Positions 33,146 through 42,461 are shown, numbered from the stretch's first letter. The stretch: DNA of 64,000 nt from Amycolatopsis decaplanina DSM 44594 (GCF_000342005.1 NZ_AOHO01000074.1:1-64000), one strand, 5' to 3'. Translations and numbers: made by a program. The notes: generated from the letters alone by a model not told the origin.

Positions 33146-33889
33146 CTAGAAGGTGGCGGGCTTGGCGAGGTTCCAGACGGCTTCGAAGCTCTCCGAGTAG
33201 GTCTCGAAGAGGTCCCCGGCGGATAGCCGGCGGAGGTGCAGGGATGGGGCGTGGGCTCCCTGGAAGCCGTAGACGTGCGTGTTGATGATCATTTCGTCGT
33301 CGAAGCGGAAGATTGAGTTGTAGAGCGTGGTGTTGTGGAAGCGCATCTCCACCCCGTCTACCCCGATCAGTGGCCGGTAGAACGCGAGTGCGTTACGGAT
33401 GCGCGCCGGTAGCGTCCCGTCGCCTAGCTGCTCCTCGTCCCCGCGCAGAGCGACACTGTCCCCTTCGGGGTCCCCGAAGATCAGTCGAATCTTGGCCCCG
33501 GCCTGCGCTTTTGCTGTCAGGTCCTTGATGAACCGCGGGCGCTCCACCAGGAACAGCGCAGCGTGGACCAGGACTTCGACGGTGTCCGACGCTTCCTTGA
33601 TCAGCCGGTCCCACAATTCGACGGGGATGGCGTTGCGGTGCGGGAACACGCGCACGACCTCGGCGGCTGCCGTCTCGGCCTTGCGCTCCGGGGCCACCGA
33701 GTCCGGCCAGAGGTAGGTCTCGGACTCGCGTGCCATCGCGGCGATCTTGTGCCGGTGCTTCGGGTACGGCGTCCGCCCCTTGGTAATCCACCGTTCCACG
33801 GTCTTCTGATCGACCCCGGTGGCGTCGGCGACCTGCTTCGGCGTGAGGCCGTTGCGCAGCAGGGCGTCCCGCAGGCGTTCGTTCGGCAT
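33146..33889 (-). CDS. XRE-type regulator with DUF5919-like C-terminal domain
   Basis: 247 residues. An N-terminal helix-turn-helix (LRDALLRNGLTPKQVADATGVDQKTVERWITKGRTPYPKHRHKIAAMA) is followed by a domain with VLVHAALFLVERPRFIKDLTAKAQAGAKIRLIFGDP and FDDEMIINTHVYGF, related to DUF5919/phospholipase-D-like folds but without an HKD motif. It is the likely master repressor of the element. Repeated GGGACGTC half-sites lie directly upstream of its start (33899-33951), between it and the rightward transfer/replication operon. Confidence 0.85.
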   Translation of the reverse strand: MPNERLRDALLRNGLTPKQVADATGVDQKTVERWITKGRTPYPKHRHKIAAMARESETYLWPDSVAPERKAETAAAEVVRVFPHRNAIPVELWDRLIKEASDTVEVLVHAALFLVERPRFIKDLTAKAQAGAKIRLIFGDPEGDSVALRGDEEQLGDGTLPARIRNALAFYRPLIGVDGVEMRFHNTTLYNSIFRFDDEMIINTHVYGFQGAHAPSLHLRRLSAGDLFETYSESFEAVWNLAKPATF

Positions 33890-33898
33890 TCGCCCTCC

Positions 33899-33951
33899 TA
33901 GGGACTTGTAGGGACGTCTTCGACCGTACCAGGGACGTCCCTAGATGTCCC
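33899..33951. promoter_or_regulatory. operator array of the XRE regulator
   Basis: TAGGGAC (33899-33905), TAGGGACGTC (33909-33918), then AGGGACGTCCCT (33931-33942, perfect palindrome) and GATGTCCC to 33951. These repeated half-sites between divergent AICE promoters mark where the repressor should bind both itself and the rightward operon. Confidence 0.65.
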
Positions 33952-34046
33952 GCCAGATGGTGATCACGTCCCACGTTTTGGCGGAGATTAGGTGCCAGGT
34001 TGCCGGGGACTCGCCCCAGCACCTCGACACCAAGAGGGAGGCAGGC

Positions 34047-34124
34047 ATGACGACTCCAACCGCCGGTCGGGCAGTGTCCGCGCGCGGCTCGGGAACATGG
34101 ACAGCTCGCCGGTTCGCGATCTGA
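34047..34124 (+). CDS. 25-residue Arg-rich leader ORF
   Basis: ATG 34047 with a strong GGGAGGC upstream; the product is MTTPTAGRAVSARGSG followed by TWTARRFAI. It ends eight bases before the ATG of the next gene, which itself has no good ribosome-binding site, so translational coupling is likely. It could also be a spurious small ORF. Confidence 0.4.
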   Translation: MTTPTAGRAVSARGSGTWTARRFAI

Positions 34125-34131
34125 GCGCCTG

Positions 34132-34377
34132 ATGCGTGACACGGTCCAGATCCACGTCACGGCAGACCTGCCGATCCGCGTCCGCGCGCTCACCTACGCC
34201 AACCGGGCGGAGATCCGTTTCGGCAAGGCGTTCCCCGTGGTCCTGCTCGTCGATTCCGACGCGATAGCGGTGCTGGGGAGAGAACTCGCAGAGGTACAGG
34301 CCGTACTGAACGCGGCTGCCGCAAGGGGCAAAGACGGCGACGAAGTGCCGACAGACACAGACAAGCAAGGGAACTAA
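34132..34377 (+). CDS. small AICE protein of unknown function
   Basis: 81 residues beginning MRDTVQIHVTADLPIRVRALTYANRAEIRFG, then a short hydrophobic FPVVLLVDSDAIAVLG and a Lys/Asp-rich tail. No family is recognised. It is first in the rightward operon and is followed four bases later by the Pra-like gene. Its start depends on coupling to the leader ORF. Confidence 0.6.
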   Translation: MRDTVQIHVTADLPIRVRALTYANRAEIRFGKAFPVVLLVDSDAIAVLGRELAEVQAVLNAAAARGKDGDEVPTDTDKQGN

Positions 34378-34381
34378 TGAC

Positions 34382-34840
34382 ATGGCTATCTACAAAGGAC
34401 ACCGCTTCACCATTGACTTCGACGAAGCGTTCTCGCAGGGCCTCGTAATGGTCGGCGAGGTCTCGCCGGACAACGAGTACCAGTCGCGGGAAGACCGGGC
34501 TGCGGGTCGTCCGGCGCGGCAGCGGGTCGATGAGGTGACGGGCAAGCGTCAGTGGAAGGCCACAGTGACCGACCCGGACGAGGTCAAGGCGAAGCGTGCG
34601 TCGTTCGAGATCACGTTGCTGGCCGATGTGCAGCCGGTGCCGACGACGTCGGAGGTGCTGCCGGGGATGCGGCCGATTGAGCTGGAGGGCCTGACGGCTG
34701 AGCCGAAGGTGGCGGGTCAGGGCGAGTTCAAATATCAGTCCTACGTGTTCCGCGCGACCGGCTTCAAGGCGGCGGCGGGTGGGGCGTCGAAGTCGTCGCG
34801 GACCTCGGGCGCTGCCGAGTCGACGCCCAAGGCTGCGTGA
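34382..34840 (+). CDS. pra: Pra-like replication/integration/excision activator
   Basis: 152 residues with the layout I associate with AICE 'plasmid replication, integration and excision activator' proteins: an N-terminal FTIDFDEAFSQGLVMVGEVSPDNEYQSR, then RVDEVTGKRQWKATVTDPDE, FEITLLADVQPVP and IELEGLTAEPKV...YVFRATGF. In pSAM2, Pra switches on rep/xis/int expression. The C-terminus is a low-complexity Ser/Ala/Lys tail. The next gene starts on its stop codon (TGATG). The family call is from memory of the pattern, hence moderate confidence. Confidence 0.65.
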   Translation: MAIYKGHRFTIDFDEAFSQGLVMVGEVSPDNEYQSREDRAAGRPARQRVDEVTGKRQWKATVTDPDEVKAKRASFEITLLADVQPVPTTSEVLPGMRPIELEGLTAEPKVAGQGEFKYQSYVFRATGFKAAAGGASKSSRTSGAAESTPKAA

Positions 34841-35373
34841 TGCCGGGCGGGGTGCCGGGGAGCCACTGCGTGGCGGTGGTTCCTCCGCACCTGGTCCAGG
34901 CGTGGGAGAGGGCCTATCGCCACTACAGCGCACTGAGAGCGACGGCGGCACCCGGCGCTGATGCTGTGGCGGCTCATGACCTGGCTGTCGCCTCGGTGGC
35001 GGTGGCGGCGTCCTGGCGGGACCTGGCCGCCGAGAGCCAGTTGCCGTGGTGGGTGCTCGCGGCCGTGACAGCGGCGGCAGAAGGTTTCGAAGAGAACGCG
35101 CGGTCCTGGGAGATGCGCGCACGACGTGAGGAAGGGCAGGTCCGTGGCGTTCAACGCGATGTGGAAGCCGGGGTCGCAGGCGGTCGCGGGGATGCAGGGG
35201 CATGGTTCGGCGAACCCGGCGCTGGTGATCTATCTGGATCCGGACAGCCTGGCGATCCTGCCGCCGTCCGATCCGGCCGGGTGGCCGGAGTTCATCCGGC
35301 TCCTTCGCCAAATCCGCGACAGCGCGGACGAACTGGCCGTGTTCCTCGACAAGCACAAGGCGGTGCGCAATGA
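34840..35373 (+). CDS. AICE protein of unknown function, 3' part possibly out of frame
   Basis: 177 residues from the ATG at 34840. The first ~95 residues look genuine (LVQAWERAYRHYSALRATAAPG...ASWRDLAAESQLPWWVLAAVTAAAEGFEENARSWEMRAR). From about residue 100 the sequence becomes Gly/Arg/Pro-rich low complexity (GAGDLSGSGQPGDPAAVRSG) and overlaps, in another frame, the better-looking ORF at 35144. The original gene probably ended near 35130; a frameshift or lost stop codon would explain the 230-base overlap. Confidence 0.5.
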   Translation: MPGGVPGSHCVAVVPPHLVQAWERAYRHYSALRATAAPGADAVAAHDLAVASVAVAASWRDLAAESQLPWWVLAAVTAAAEGFEENARSWEMRARREEGQVRGVQRDVEAGVAGGRGDAGAWFGEPGAGDLSGSGQPGDPAAVRSGRVAGVHPAPSPNPRQRGRTGRVPRQAQGGAQ

Positions 35374-35389
35374 CGACACCCGGAGGTAA
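35144..35389 (+). CDS. small AICE protein of unknown function
   Basis: 81 residues from GTG 35144, eight bases after AAGG. It reads MAFNAMWKPGSQAVAGMQGHGSANPALVIYLDPDSLAILPP and then SDPAGWPEFIRLLRQIRDSADELAVFLDKHKA, a compact alpha/beta-looking protein. It overlaps the 3' part of the previous ORF in a different frame and the start of the next gene by 20 bases. This is the more convincing coding frame for the shared segment. Confidence 0.6.
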   Translation: MAFNAMWKPGSQAVAGMQGHGSANPALVIYLDPDSLAILPPSDPAGWPEFIRLLRQIRDSADELAVFLDKHKAVRNDDTRR

Positions 35390-35624
35390 TGAGCCGCAGA
35401 CTCTCCGGGACGCGCACGCGGTCGCCTCGGCTCGCAGGCCGAAGCCTGGGGCGAATCTGACGGCCTGGCTGAAGTTCCATCAGGCCAACGCGCGCATGTA
35501 CCAAGCGGTGTCCGATGTGGACCGCTGGCACCACCACGAACTCAAGTACTGGGTTGGTTATGAGCTAGGGAAAGCGGAGGAGGTGGCCGCACAGATCCAA
35601 AAGAGGAAGTCACAAGCTAGCTGA
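35370..35624 (+). CDS. AMED_5909-like small protein
   Basis: 84 residues. The pattern LRDAHAVASARRP...WLKFHQANARMYQAVSDVDRWHHHELKYWVGYELGKAEEVAAQI resembles the AMED_5909 family seen in mobile elements of Amycolatopsis and relatives, with the conserved DRxHHHE. The function is unknown. The ATG at 35370 overlaps the preceding gene. This family is one of the hints to the genus. Confidence 0.65.
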   Translation: MTTPGGNEPQTLRDAHAVASARRPKPGANLTAWLKFHQANARMYQAVSDVDRWHHHELKYWVGYELGKAEEVAAQIQKRKSQAS

Positions 35625-35640
35625 GAACTGAATAGCTGTA

Positions 35641-35751
35641 GGGAAAACGTGCGTGGGGACGTGCGGTGTACAAACACGTCCTCACGCGCTTCCCGTGTCT
35701 CGTAAGGCGCAGAACCGGTACCTGGCCTAGGAAACCTCGCCGGTCCTGCGC
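35641..35751. repeat. two large stem-loops upstream of the transfer/replication genes
   Basis: First stem: GGGAA (35641-35645) with GCGTGGGGACGTG (35651-35663), pairing with CACGTCCTCACGC (35675-35687) and TTCCC (35690-35694), one mismatch. Second stem: GCGCAGAACCGG (35707-35718) with CCGGTCCTGCGC (35740-35751), one mismatch. They fill the 152-bp gap before the zinc-ribbon/traB/repSA operon. Possible roles are a replication origin, a transfer locus or a terminator pair. Confidence 0.6.
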
Positions 35752-35776
35752 TGTCCACAACCTCTGGAAGTGAACA

Positions 35777-35944
35777 ATGACAACGCTAAACGATGGCAAC
35801 AACCATGCGCTAGACGGGGTCACCCGAACGCGCTGCACAATATGCAAACGCTTCGCGAAGCTTCTACCCGGCGAGACCGAGTGCGCTCCCTGCCGGGGAA
35901 TGCTGCCGCTGGATCTGACCGGTGCGGGCGGTGGTCGCCGATGA
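35777..35944 (+). CDS. 55-residue Cys4 zinc-ribbon-like protein
   Basis: A short ORF from ATG 35777 with GGAAG six bases upstream. It contains RTRCTICKRFAKLLPGETECAPC, two CxxC knuckles 13 residues apart, the pattern of a small zinc ribbon. Its TGA overlaps the ATG of traB (ATGA at 35941), showing translational coupling. It is probably a small regulatory or DNA-binding accessory of the transfer region; no named family was recognised. Confidence 0.6.
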   Translation: MTTLNDGNNHALDGVTRTRCTICKRFAKLLPGETECAPCRGMLPLDLTGAGGGRR

Positions 35945-37515
35945 ACACGAACGGGATCGGTGTTCTCCTCGTCGGCGGCGGGGTGCTGGGTGTGATGGTG
36001 TGGCTGCTGCACAAACTCGGCCGCGCCCTGGCCACGATCGCGGAAGTCCTCGCCGCCGCTGCGGTGGTCTTCATCGCCCTGTGGTCGGCTGTGAAGTTGT
36101 TGGTGTGGCTGGGAAAGCAAGTCTTCCAACGCTGGCGGACCAGTCTCGGCGTGGTCGCGCTGGTGGCCTGGTGGCAGTGGCTCGGCTGGCTCTCGCTCAC
36201 CATCACGGCGGGTTCGGTCGGCGCGGTACTGCTGGCGTGGCGGCTGCTTGACCTGGTGTCGTTCGACCGGTGCTGTGGTCGGTTCCTGCGGGCGTGGTGG
36301 TTGCGCTGGTTCACCTACGCTCGGAAACTGCCGGGCTGGCTGCACGCCTGCGGCCTGTCCATCTCCGACGGCACCGTGCCCGTGGAAGTGACGGTCAACC
36401 TCGTCGGCCGCCGTCGCAAGGCAGTCTCGCGCACTGCGGGTGGCACGGCTGTGCAGGTCCCGAAGGTGCTCGGGGTGAAGTCGGGTCCGTCGTGGGATGA
36501 GGTGCGGGTCCGGCTCGTACCTGGTCAGAAGCCGGAGGACTTCGACGACGCCGCCCGCGCTCTGGCCGTAGCTCGCAAGGTCACACGGTGCCAGGTGCGC
36601 GAGCTGGAACCCAACGTCGTCTCGCTCGACTTCCAACGCCGTGACCTCCTCACAGCACCGGTCGACTGTGCGGAGCTGCCCGACCTGGCGGCCGTCGACG
36701 GCGTGGATCTACGGCGGGTCTTCGCCGGACGCACCGAGTACGGGCAGGACTGGCGGCTGCCGCTGACCGGTCCTGGCGCGCACATGCTCGTCGCCGGAGC
36801 CACCGGAGCCGGAAAGAACTCGGTCATGTGGTGCCCGCTGATGTCGGCGGCCTCGGCGATCCGGGCCGGAACGGTGCGCGTCTCGGGGATCGACCCCAAG
36901 GGGATGGAACTCGCCTACGGACGCGGGATCTTCGCCCGCTACGGCGTCACGGGCAAGGAAGCCATCGAGGTCCTGGACGACCTGCTCGACGGTCTCGAAT
37001 CGCGCAAGCGCGAGTTCGCCGGACACACCCGCAACGTCCCGATTTCCACCGAGCATCCCTTGGAGGTTCTGGAGTTCGACGAGATCGGGGCGCTGACCAA
37101 GTACACCGACCGCAAGACCCGCGAAGCGATCGTCGAACGGGTGGCGATTCTGACCACTCAAGGTCGGGCACTGGGCTACACGGTGCGCGGGTATGTGCAG
37201 GAACCCACCAAGGACACCGTTCCCGTGCGGGAGCTGTTCCCCCGGCGGGTGTGCCTGCGCGTCACCTCGAAGACGCACGTCGGGATGGTCCTGGGCGACG
37301 GCGCCTATGAGCGCGGGGCGTGGGCGAACCGGATCGAAGAGTCGGCTGCGGGCGTCGGCTACATCTGGGGCGAGGGCATCCGCGAACCGCTGCGGGTCCG
37401 GGCTGGCTGGGTGCCGGACGAGACGGTCAAGGCGCTGGAGACCTACGTGACCAACGGCGGCGCTCAGGTCGTCGACTTGGCCACCCGTCGCGGACCTGAG
37501 GGGGTGGCGGCGTGA
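35941..37515 (+). CDS. traB: TraB/FtsK-SpoIIIE-type DNA translocase
   Basis: 524 residues. N-terminal membrane segments (VLLVGGGVLGVMVWLL, LAAAAVVFIALWSAVKLLVWL, VVALVAWWQWLGWLSLTITAGSVGAVLL) anchor a cytoplasmic FtsK-like motor. Walker A LVAGATGAGKNS is at about 284-294 and a Walker B-like VLEFDEIGAL lies further on. In AICEs and streptomycete plasmids this single protein moves double-stranded DNA between mycelia. Note Asn after the Walker Lys (GKN), where Ser/Thr/Gly is more usual. The ATG at 35941 overlaps the zinc-ribbon stop; the next gene starts on its own stop. Confidence 0.9.
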   Translation: MNTNGIGVLLVGGGVLGVMVWLLHKLGRALATIAEVLAAAAVVFIALWSAVKLLVWLGKQVFQRWRTSLGVVALVAWWQWLGWLSLTITAGSVGAVLLAWRLLDLVSFDRCCGRFLRAWWLRWFTYARKLPGWLHACGLSISDGTVPVEVTVNLVGRRRKAVSRTAGGTAVQVPKVLGVKSGPSWDEVRVRLVPGQKPEDFDDAARALAVARKVTRCQVRELEPNVVSLDFQRRDLLTAPVDCAELPDLAAVDGVDLRRVFAGRTEYGQDWRLPLTGPGAHMLVAGATGAGKNSVMWCPLMSAASAIRAGTVRVSGIDPKGMELAYGRGIFARYGVTGKEAIEVLDDLLDGLESRKREFAGHTRNVPISTEHPLEVLEFDEIGALTKYTDRKTREAIVERVAILTTQGRALGYTVRGYVQEPTKDTVPVRELFPRRVCLRVTSKTHVGMVLGDGAYERGAWANRIEESAAGVGYIWGEGIREPLRVRAGWVPDETVKALETYVTNGGAQVVDLATRRGPEGVAA

Positions 37516-37898
37516 ACCGGCTCATGGTCTTCCTCGACGCGATCCGCGATCACCTCGACTCATTCGCTCTGCCTCCGGCCGCGTCCGTACGTGTCGGGGT
37601 GGGTGCTGATCCGATCACGGTGCAACTCGACTCTCATCGGCTTGAGGACGTTGCCCGTGGTCTGCTCACGTGGGCCAACTCCCTGGAGGACGTGACGGCA
37701 TCGCTGTGGCGTCCTGAAGGCGGTGCCTCGGTGCACCTCGAACTCAGCGGCCGGACTCCCTGCGGCATCCCGGTAGTCGTCTACGGCGGCGTCTGGTTCG
37801 ACGAAGCCACGTTCCCGGACCTGCCTGCGGGGATGCGGCAGGAAATGCCGGTGTTCGTCCTGCGGCAGTGGAACACGCCCGGGGAGGTGGCCGCCTGA
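37512..37898 (+). CDS. AICE protein of unknown function
   Basis: 128 residues from GTG 37512 overlapping the traB stop. It reads as a small alpha/beta protein: MNRLMVFLDAIRDHLDSFALPPAASVRVGV, then ITVQLDSHRLEDVARGLLTWANSLEDVTASLWR and VHLELSGRTPCGIPVVVYGGVWFD. No family is recognised. Its TGA overlaps the repSA ATG (TGATG), so traB, this gene and repSA are one translationally coupled set. Confidence 0.7.
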   Translation: MNRLMVFLDAIRDHLDSFALPPAASVRVGVGADPITVQLDSHRLEDVARGLLTWANSLEDVTASLWRPEGGASVHLELSGRTPCGIPVVVYGGVWFDEATFPDLPAGMRQEMPVFVLRQWNTPGEVAA

Positions 37899-39517
37899 TG
37901 AGTACCACCGAATCCGCGGTGACCATGCCGGCCAACTCTCGGGCCGCCCGGATGCGGGAACCCCTCGCCTCCGACGTCGTGAAAGCGACCGCCGAGAAGC
38001 ACGGTGTCTGTGTCCGGCCGTTCACGATGGAAGTCGGCGACACCGACACCGGAGAACTCCGCTACGTCCCCGTCCCCTGCGGCTCCACCGTCGAATCGGT
38101 CTGCCTGCCCTGCGCTCGGAAGGCGAAAGCGCTGCGACAGGTCCAGTGCCGCGAGGGCTGGCACATGGACACCGAACCGGACTTCACCCCAGAGCCACCG
38201 ACCGAGGTCCAGACGGAGCTTCTGGCGTTCCGGGCTGACCTCGTCGCCGCCTACCGGCAAGAGACAGATCAGGCGGAAGCCGACGAGCTGCGGGCAGAGA
38301 TCCAGGGCGTCGATGACGAACTTCGGCAACTCGGGATGCGTGGCCGTCTCCCCTCGATCGACCTGCCGACGAAGAAGGTCGTGAAGCGGTCGACCAAGCG
38401 GCGGCAGGACGCGCCGAACCTGCCTCGGCGCAAGGTCGCCAAGACCACGCTCGGGCGGGAGTACGCGGGGCGGTTCCGGCCGTCGATGTTCGTCACGCTC
38501 ACCTGCGACACCTACGGCCCAGTCCGCTCCGACGGCGCCCCGGTCGACCCGTCGACCTATGACTACCGGCGGGCGGCTCGGGACGCGGTCCACTTCTCCG
38601 CGCTGGTGGACCGGTGGTGGCAGAACCTGCGGCGGGTCGTGGGCTGGGACGCGCAGTACTTCGCCACCGTCGAACCCCAACGGCGGGCGGCTCCGCACCT
38701 GCACGCGGCTATCCGGGGATCGGTCCCGCACGACGTGATCCGCCAAGTCACCGAAGCGACCTATCACCAGGTCTGGTGGCCCAACCATGACCAGGTCGTC
38801 TACGTCGACCGGATGCCGCTGTGGGACGGCGACCGCCGGGTGTTCGTCGACCCGGACACCCGCGAACCGCTCACCTCGTGGGACGACGCGGTAGAGGCCG
38901 TGGAGAACCCGGCGCACGTGGTCACCTTCGGCCGTCAGGTCCACTCCAAGGGCATCCTCGGCGGCTCCGAAGAAGCCGGACGGCACATCGGCTACCTCAC
39001 GAAGTACCTCACCAAATCCACGGGTGAGGTCGTCGAAGCCGACACCGCACGGCAGAAGGATCACCACGACAGGTTGCACGCGGAACTGTCGGTAACACCC
39101 TGCTCGCCCCGGTGTGCCGTGTGGCTGCTGTACGGGATCAATCCCAAGGGCACCAACGGAAAGACCACACCAGGACACTGCAAAGGACGGGCTCACCGGC
39201 GGACCACGCTCGGGCTACCTGGGCGTCGGGTTCTGGTGTCGCGCAAGTGGTCGGGGAAGACGCTCGTCGACCACAAAGCGGACCGAAAGGCGTTCGTCCT
39301 AGAGGCGCTGGCGGCGGTCGGGATCGAGAAACCGGCACCGGACCCGGCCCGGCTGGTGTGGCGCAAGGTCGACTCCGGCGACGCGAATGTGCCACCTCGG
39401 GACCACCTGGTGATGCACGCCATCTCGGAACGCATCACCTGGAAAGCCGAGTACGACAAGGCACTACTAGCCGCGCAGAGTCCACCAAATCTTTCGGCAA
39501 CTCCGCTCGCGGCTTAA
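37898..39517 (+). CDS. repSA: RepSA-type rolling-circle replication initiator
   Basis: 539 residues. An N-terminal Cys-containing region (PCGSTVESVCLPCARKAKALR), then the HUH-type nuclease motifs: FVTLTCD (motif I, ~198-204), HLHAAIRG with His267-x-His269 (motif II) and YLTKYLTK with Tyr366/Tyr370 (motif III). This is the pSAM2/AICE initiator that nicks the double-strand origin and allows replication after excision. A second Cys pair (CSPRC) is near residue 405. It is coupled to the preceding gene and followed by xis and int. Confidence 0.9.
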   Translation: MSTTESAVTMPANSRAARMREPLASDVVKATAEKHGVCVRPFTMEVGDTDTGELRYVPVPCGSTVESVCLPCARKAKALRQVQCREGWHMDTEPDFTPEPPTEVQTELLAFRADLVAAYRQETDQAEADELRAEIQGVDDELRQLGMRGRLPSIDLPTKKVVKRSTKRRQDAPNLPRRKVAKTTLGREYAGRFRPSMFVTLTCDTYGPVRSDGAPVDPSTYDYRRAARDAVHFSALVDRWWQNLRRVVGWDAQYFATVEPQRRAAPHLHAAIRGSVPHDVIRQVTEATYHQVWWPNHDQVVYVDRMPLWDGDRRVFVDPDTREPLTSWDDAVEAVENPAHVVTFGRQVHSKGILGGSEEAGRHIGYLTKYLTKSTGEVVEADTARQKDHHDRLHAELSVTPCSPRCAVWLLYGINPKGTNGKTTPGHCKGRAHRRTTLGLPGRRVLVSRKWSGKTLVDHKADRKAFVLEALAAVGIEKPAPDPARLVWRKVDSGDANVPPRDHLVMHAISERITWKAEYDKALLAAQSPPNLSATPLAA

Positions 39518-39527
39518 GGGGGAAGGC

Positions 39528-39707
39528 ATGGACAGCATCGATCCACTGTGGTCAGTCGAAGACGTCGCGGACTACCTCCGCGTGCCCGTGAAGACGCTCT
39601 ACCAATGGAAATGGCTCGGTGAGGGACCACCGGTACGGAAGATCGGCCGTCACCTCCGCTATGACCCGACCAAGGTCCGGGCCTGGGTTGCTGAGGAGGC
39701 CGCCTGA
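39528..39707 (+). CDS. xis: excisionase (small winged-helix DNA-binding protein)
   Basis: 59 residues: MDSIDPLWSVEDVADYLRVP then VKTLYQWKWLGEGPP and a RKIGRHLRYDPTKVRAWV end, the standard MerR/AlpA-like helix-turn-helix of AICE excisionases. The ATG at 39528 has GGGGGAAGG upstream. Its stop overlaps the integrase ATG (TGATG). It should bend DNA at att arms and direct excision with the integrase. Confidence 0.88.
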   Translation: MDSIDPLWSVEDVADYLRVPVKTLYQWKWLGEGPPVRKIGRHLRYDPTKVRAWVAEEAA

Positions 39708-40960
39708 TGGGACACATCCAAGACCGTTGGTACAAACCCGCCAAGGACGCCAAGGGGCACCTGCGGCTCAACGCTCGCGGAAAACCCGTTCTGGAGAAGA
39801 CCGAGCTGTACGGCGTCGGGATGCGGTACAAGGTCCGCTACCTCGACCCGGACGGCAGCGAACGGTCAAAGTCCTTTCCGGACAAGCAAAAGAAGCGCGC
39901 CGAAGACTTCCTCATCGAGATGGAGTCGGACAAGCGCGAGGGCAAGTACATCGACCCGCGCGCGGGCCTGGTGCTCTTTGAGGTCGTCGCACAGAGCTGG
40001 CTGGACTCGCAGACGGTCGACTACACCAGCCGGGAGCGCTTCGCGACGCGCGTCAACGTTCACCTGCTTCCGTACTTCGGCAAGAAGGCGGTCGGGTCGA
40101 TCCGGCCGAGTCACATCCAGACCTGGTTACGGAAGCTCCAGGACGACGAAGCCTCGGAGACCTCGCGGGCGCTCTACTTCGGGCACCTGGTGTCGATCCT
40201 GAACTTCGCGATGGCGGACAAGAAGATCTCCGAGAATCCGGCGCTGTCCAAGGTGATCTCGCGTCCGAGGGCGAGTCGCAATCAGGTCGTGCCCTGGTCC
40301 CGTGAACGTGCTCGGGCGGTGCGGGACAACCTCCCGAGGCGGTACAAGCCCGCTGTCGACGTCCCGGCCGGTCTGGGCCTGCGGAAGGGTGAGCTGTTCG
40401 GGTTCTCGCTCGATGATGTCGACCGGAGTAAGGACCTGGCGTACATCACCCGACAGGTGCGAGTGGTCGCCGGGAAACCGGTGTTCGCTCCGCCCAAGGG
40501 TGGTAAGTCGCGTGAGGTGCCGATCGGGCGGAAGCTCCTCGGGCTCCTCGACGAGTACGCCGAGGAGTTCCCGGCGACCGAAGTCACGCTCCCTTGGTCG
40601 CATCCGGGCGGCGAACCGACCACGGTTCGTCTGCTCATGGTCAACGGGTACGGACGGGTCTTCCGCGCGGAGTGGTTCCGGGTGAACTTCTGGCTGCCCG
40701 CGCTCAAGGACGCCGGGGTGGAGAAGCCGACCAGGGCGGACGGCGTGCACGCGCTGCGGCACCTCTACGCCTCGGTCCTGCTCGACGCTGGCGAGTCGAT
40801 CAAGGCGCTGTCTCAGTACCTCGGCCACACCGATCCCGGCTTCACGCTCCGGGTGTACACGCATCTCCTGCCGAGTAGCCACGCCCGGACGCGCAAGGCC
40901 GTCGACGACTTCTTCGCGGAGGCGCTCGAAGACTCCGCCTCCGATGACCAAGCTGCATGA
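39707..40960 (+). CDS. int: tyrosine site-specific integrase of the AICE
   Basis: 417 residues. An N-terminal AP2-like/arm-binding region (GMRYKVRYLDPDGSERSKSFPDKQKKRAEDFL), a SAM-like core-binding domain (VAQSWLDSQTVDYTSRERFATRVNVHLLPYFGKKAVGSI) and the catalytic domain with Arg226 (GLRKGEL), His348-x-x-Arg351 (HALRHLYAS), His374 (LGHTDPG) and nucleophile Tyr384 (VYTHLLP). All residues are present, so it is probably active. It ends 65 bases from the attR core, the usual AICE layout. Its target here is the lpdA 3' end rather than a tRNA. Confidence 0.93.
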   Translation: MGHIQDRWYKPAKDAKGHLRLNARGKPVLEKTELYGVGMRYKVRYLDPDGSERSKSFPDKQKKRAEDFLIEMESDKREGKYIDPRAGLVLFEVVAQSWLDSQTVDYTSRERFATRVNVHLLPYFGKKAVGSIRPSHIQTWLRKLQDDEASETSRALYFGHLVSILNFAMADKKISENPALSKVISRPRASRNQVVPWSRERARAVRDNLPRRYKPAVDVPAGLGLRKGELFGFSLDDVDRSKDLAYITRQVRVVAGKPVFAPPKGGKSREVPIGRKLLGLLDEYAEEFPATEVTLPWSHPGGEPTTVRLLMVNGYGRVFRAEWFRVNFWLPALKDAGVEKPTRADGVHALRHLYASVLLDAGESIKALSQYLGHTDPGFTLRVYTHLLPSSHARTRKAVDDFFAEALEDSASDDQAA

Positions 40961-40982
40961 CGGCCTGGCCACGGCCTGACAC
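40959..40982 (+). repeat. right arm-type repeat pair of the AICE
   Basis: GACGGCCTGG, CC, ACGGCCTGACAC: 21 of 24 bases match 29267-29290 in the same orientation. It overlaps the integrase stop codon and lies 44 bases before the attR core. It is a probable Int/Xis binding site. Confidence 0.6.
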
Positions 40983-41018
40983 CTGCCCTGACCCGCGAAA
41001 CCGCAGGTCAGGGCAGGT
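40981..41018. terminator. element-borne bidirectional terminator (int and lpdA)
   Basis: Perfect 13-bp arms ACCTGCCCTGACC (40981-40993) and GGTCAGGGCAGGT (41006-41018), loop 12 bases, followed by TTCACGTTT on the right. It lies between the converging int and lpdA genes and replaces the lpdA terminator left behind at 29100. Confidence 0.8.
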
Positions 41019-41024
41019 TCACGT

Positions 41025-42410
<1,386 letters not shown>

Positions 42411-42461
42411 ACCCCGAAACCTACCCCTCACCGGGACGGTCCGAAGGGTGAGACTGCCTAC

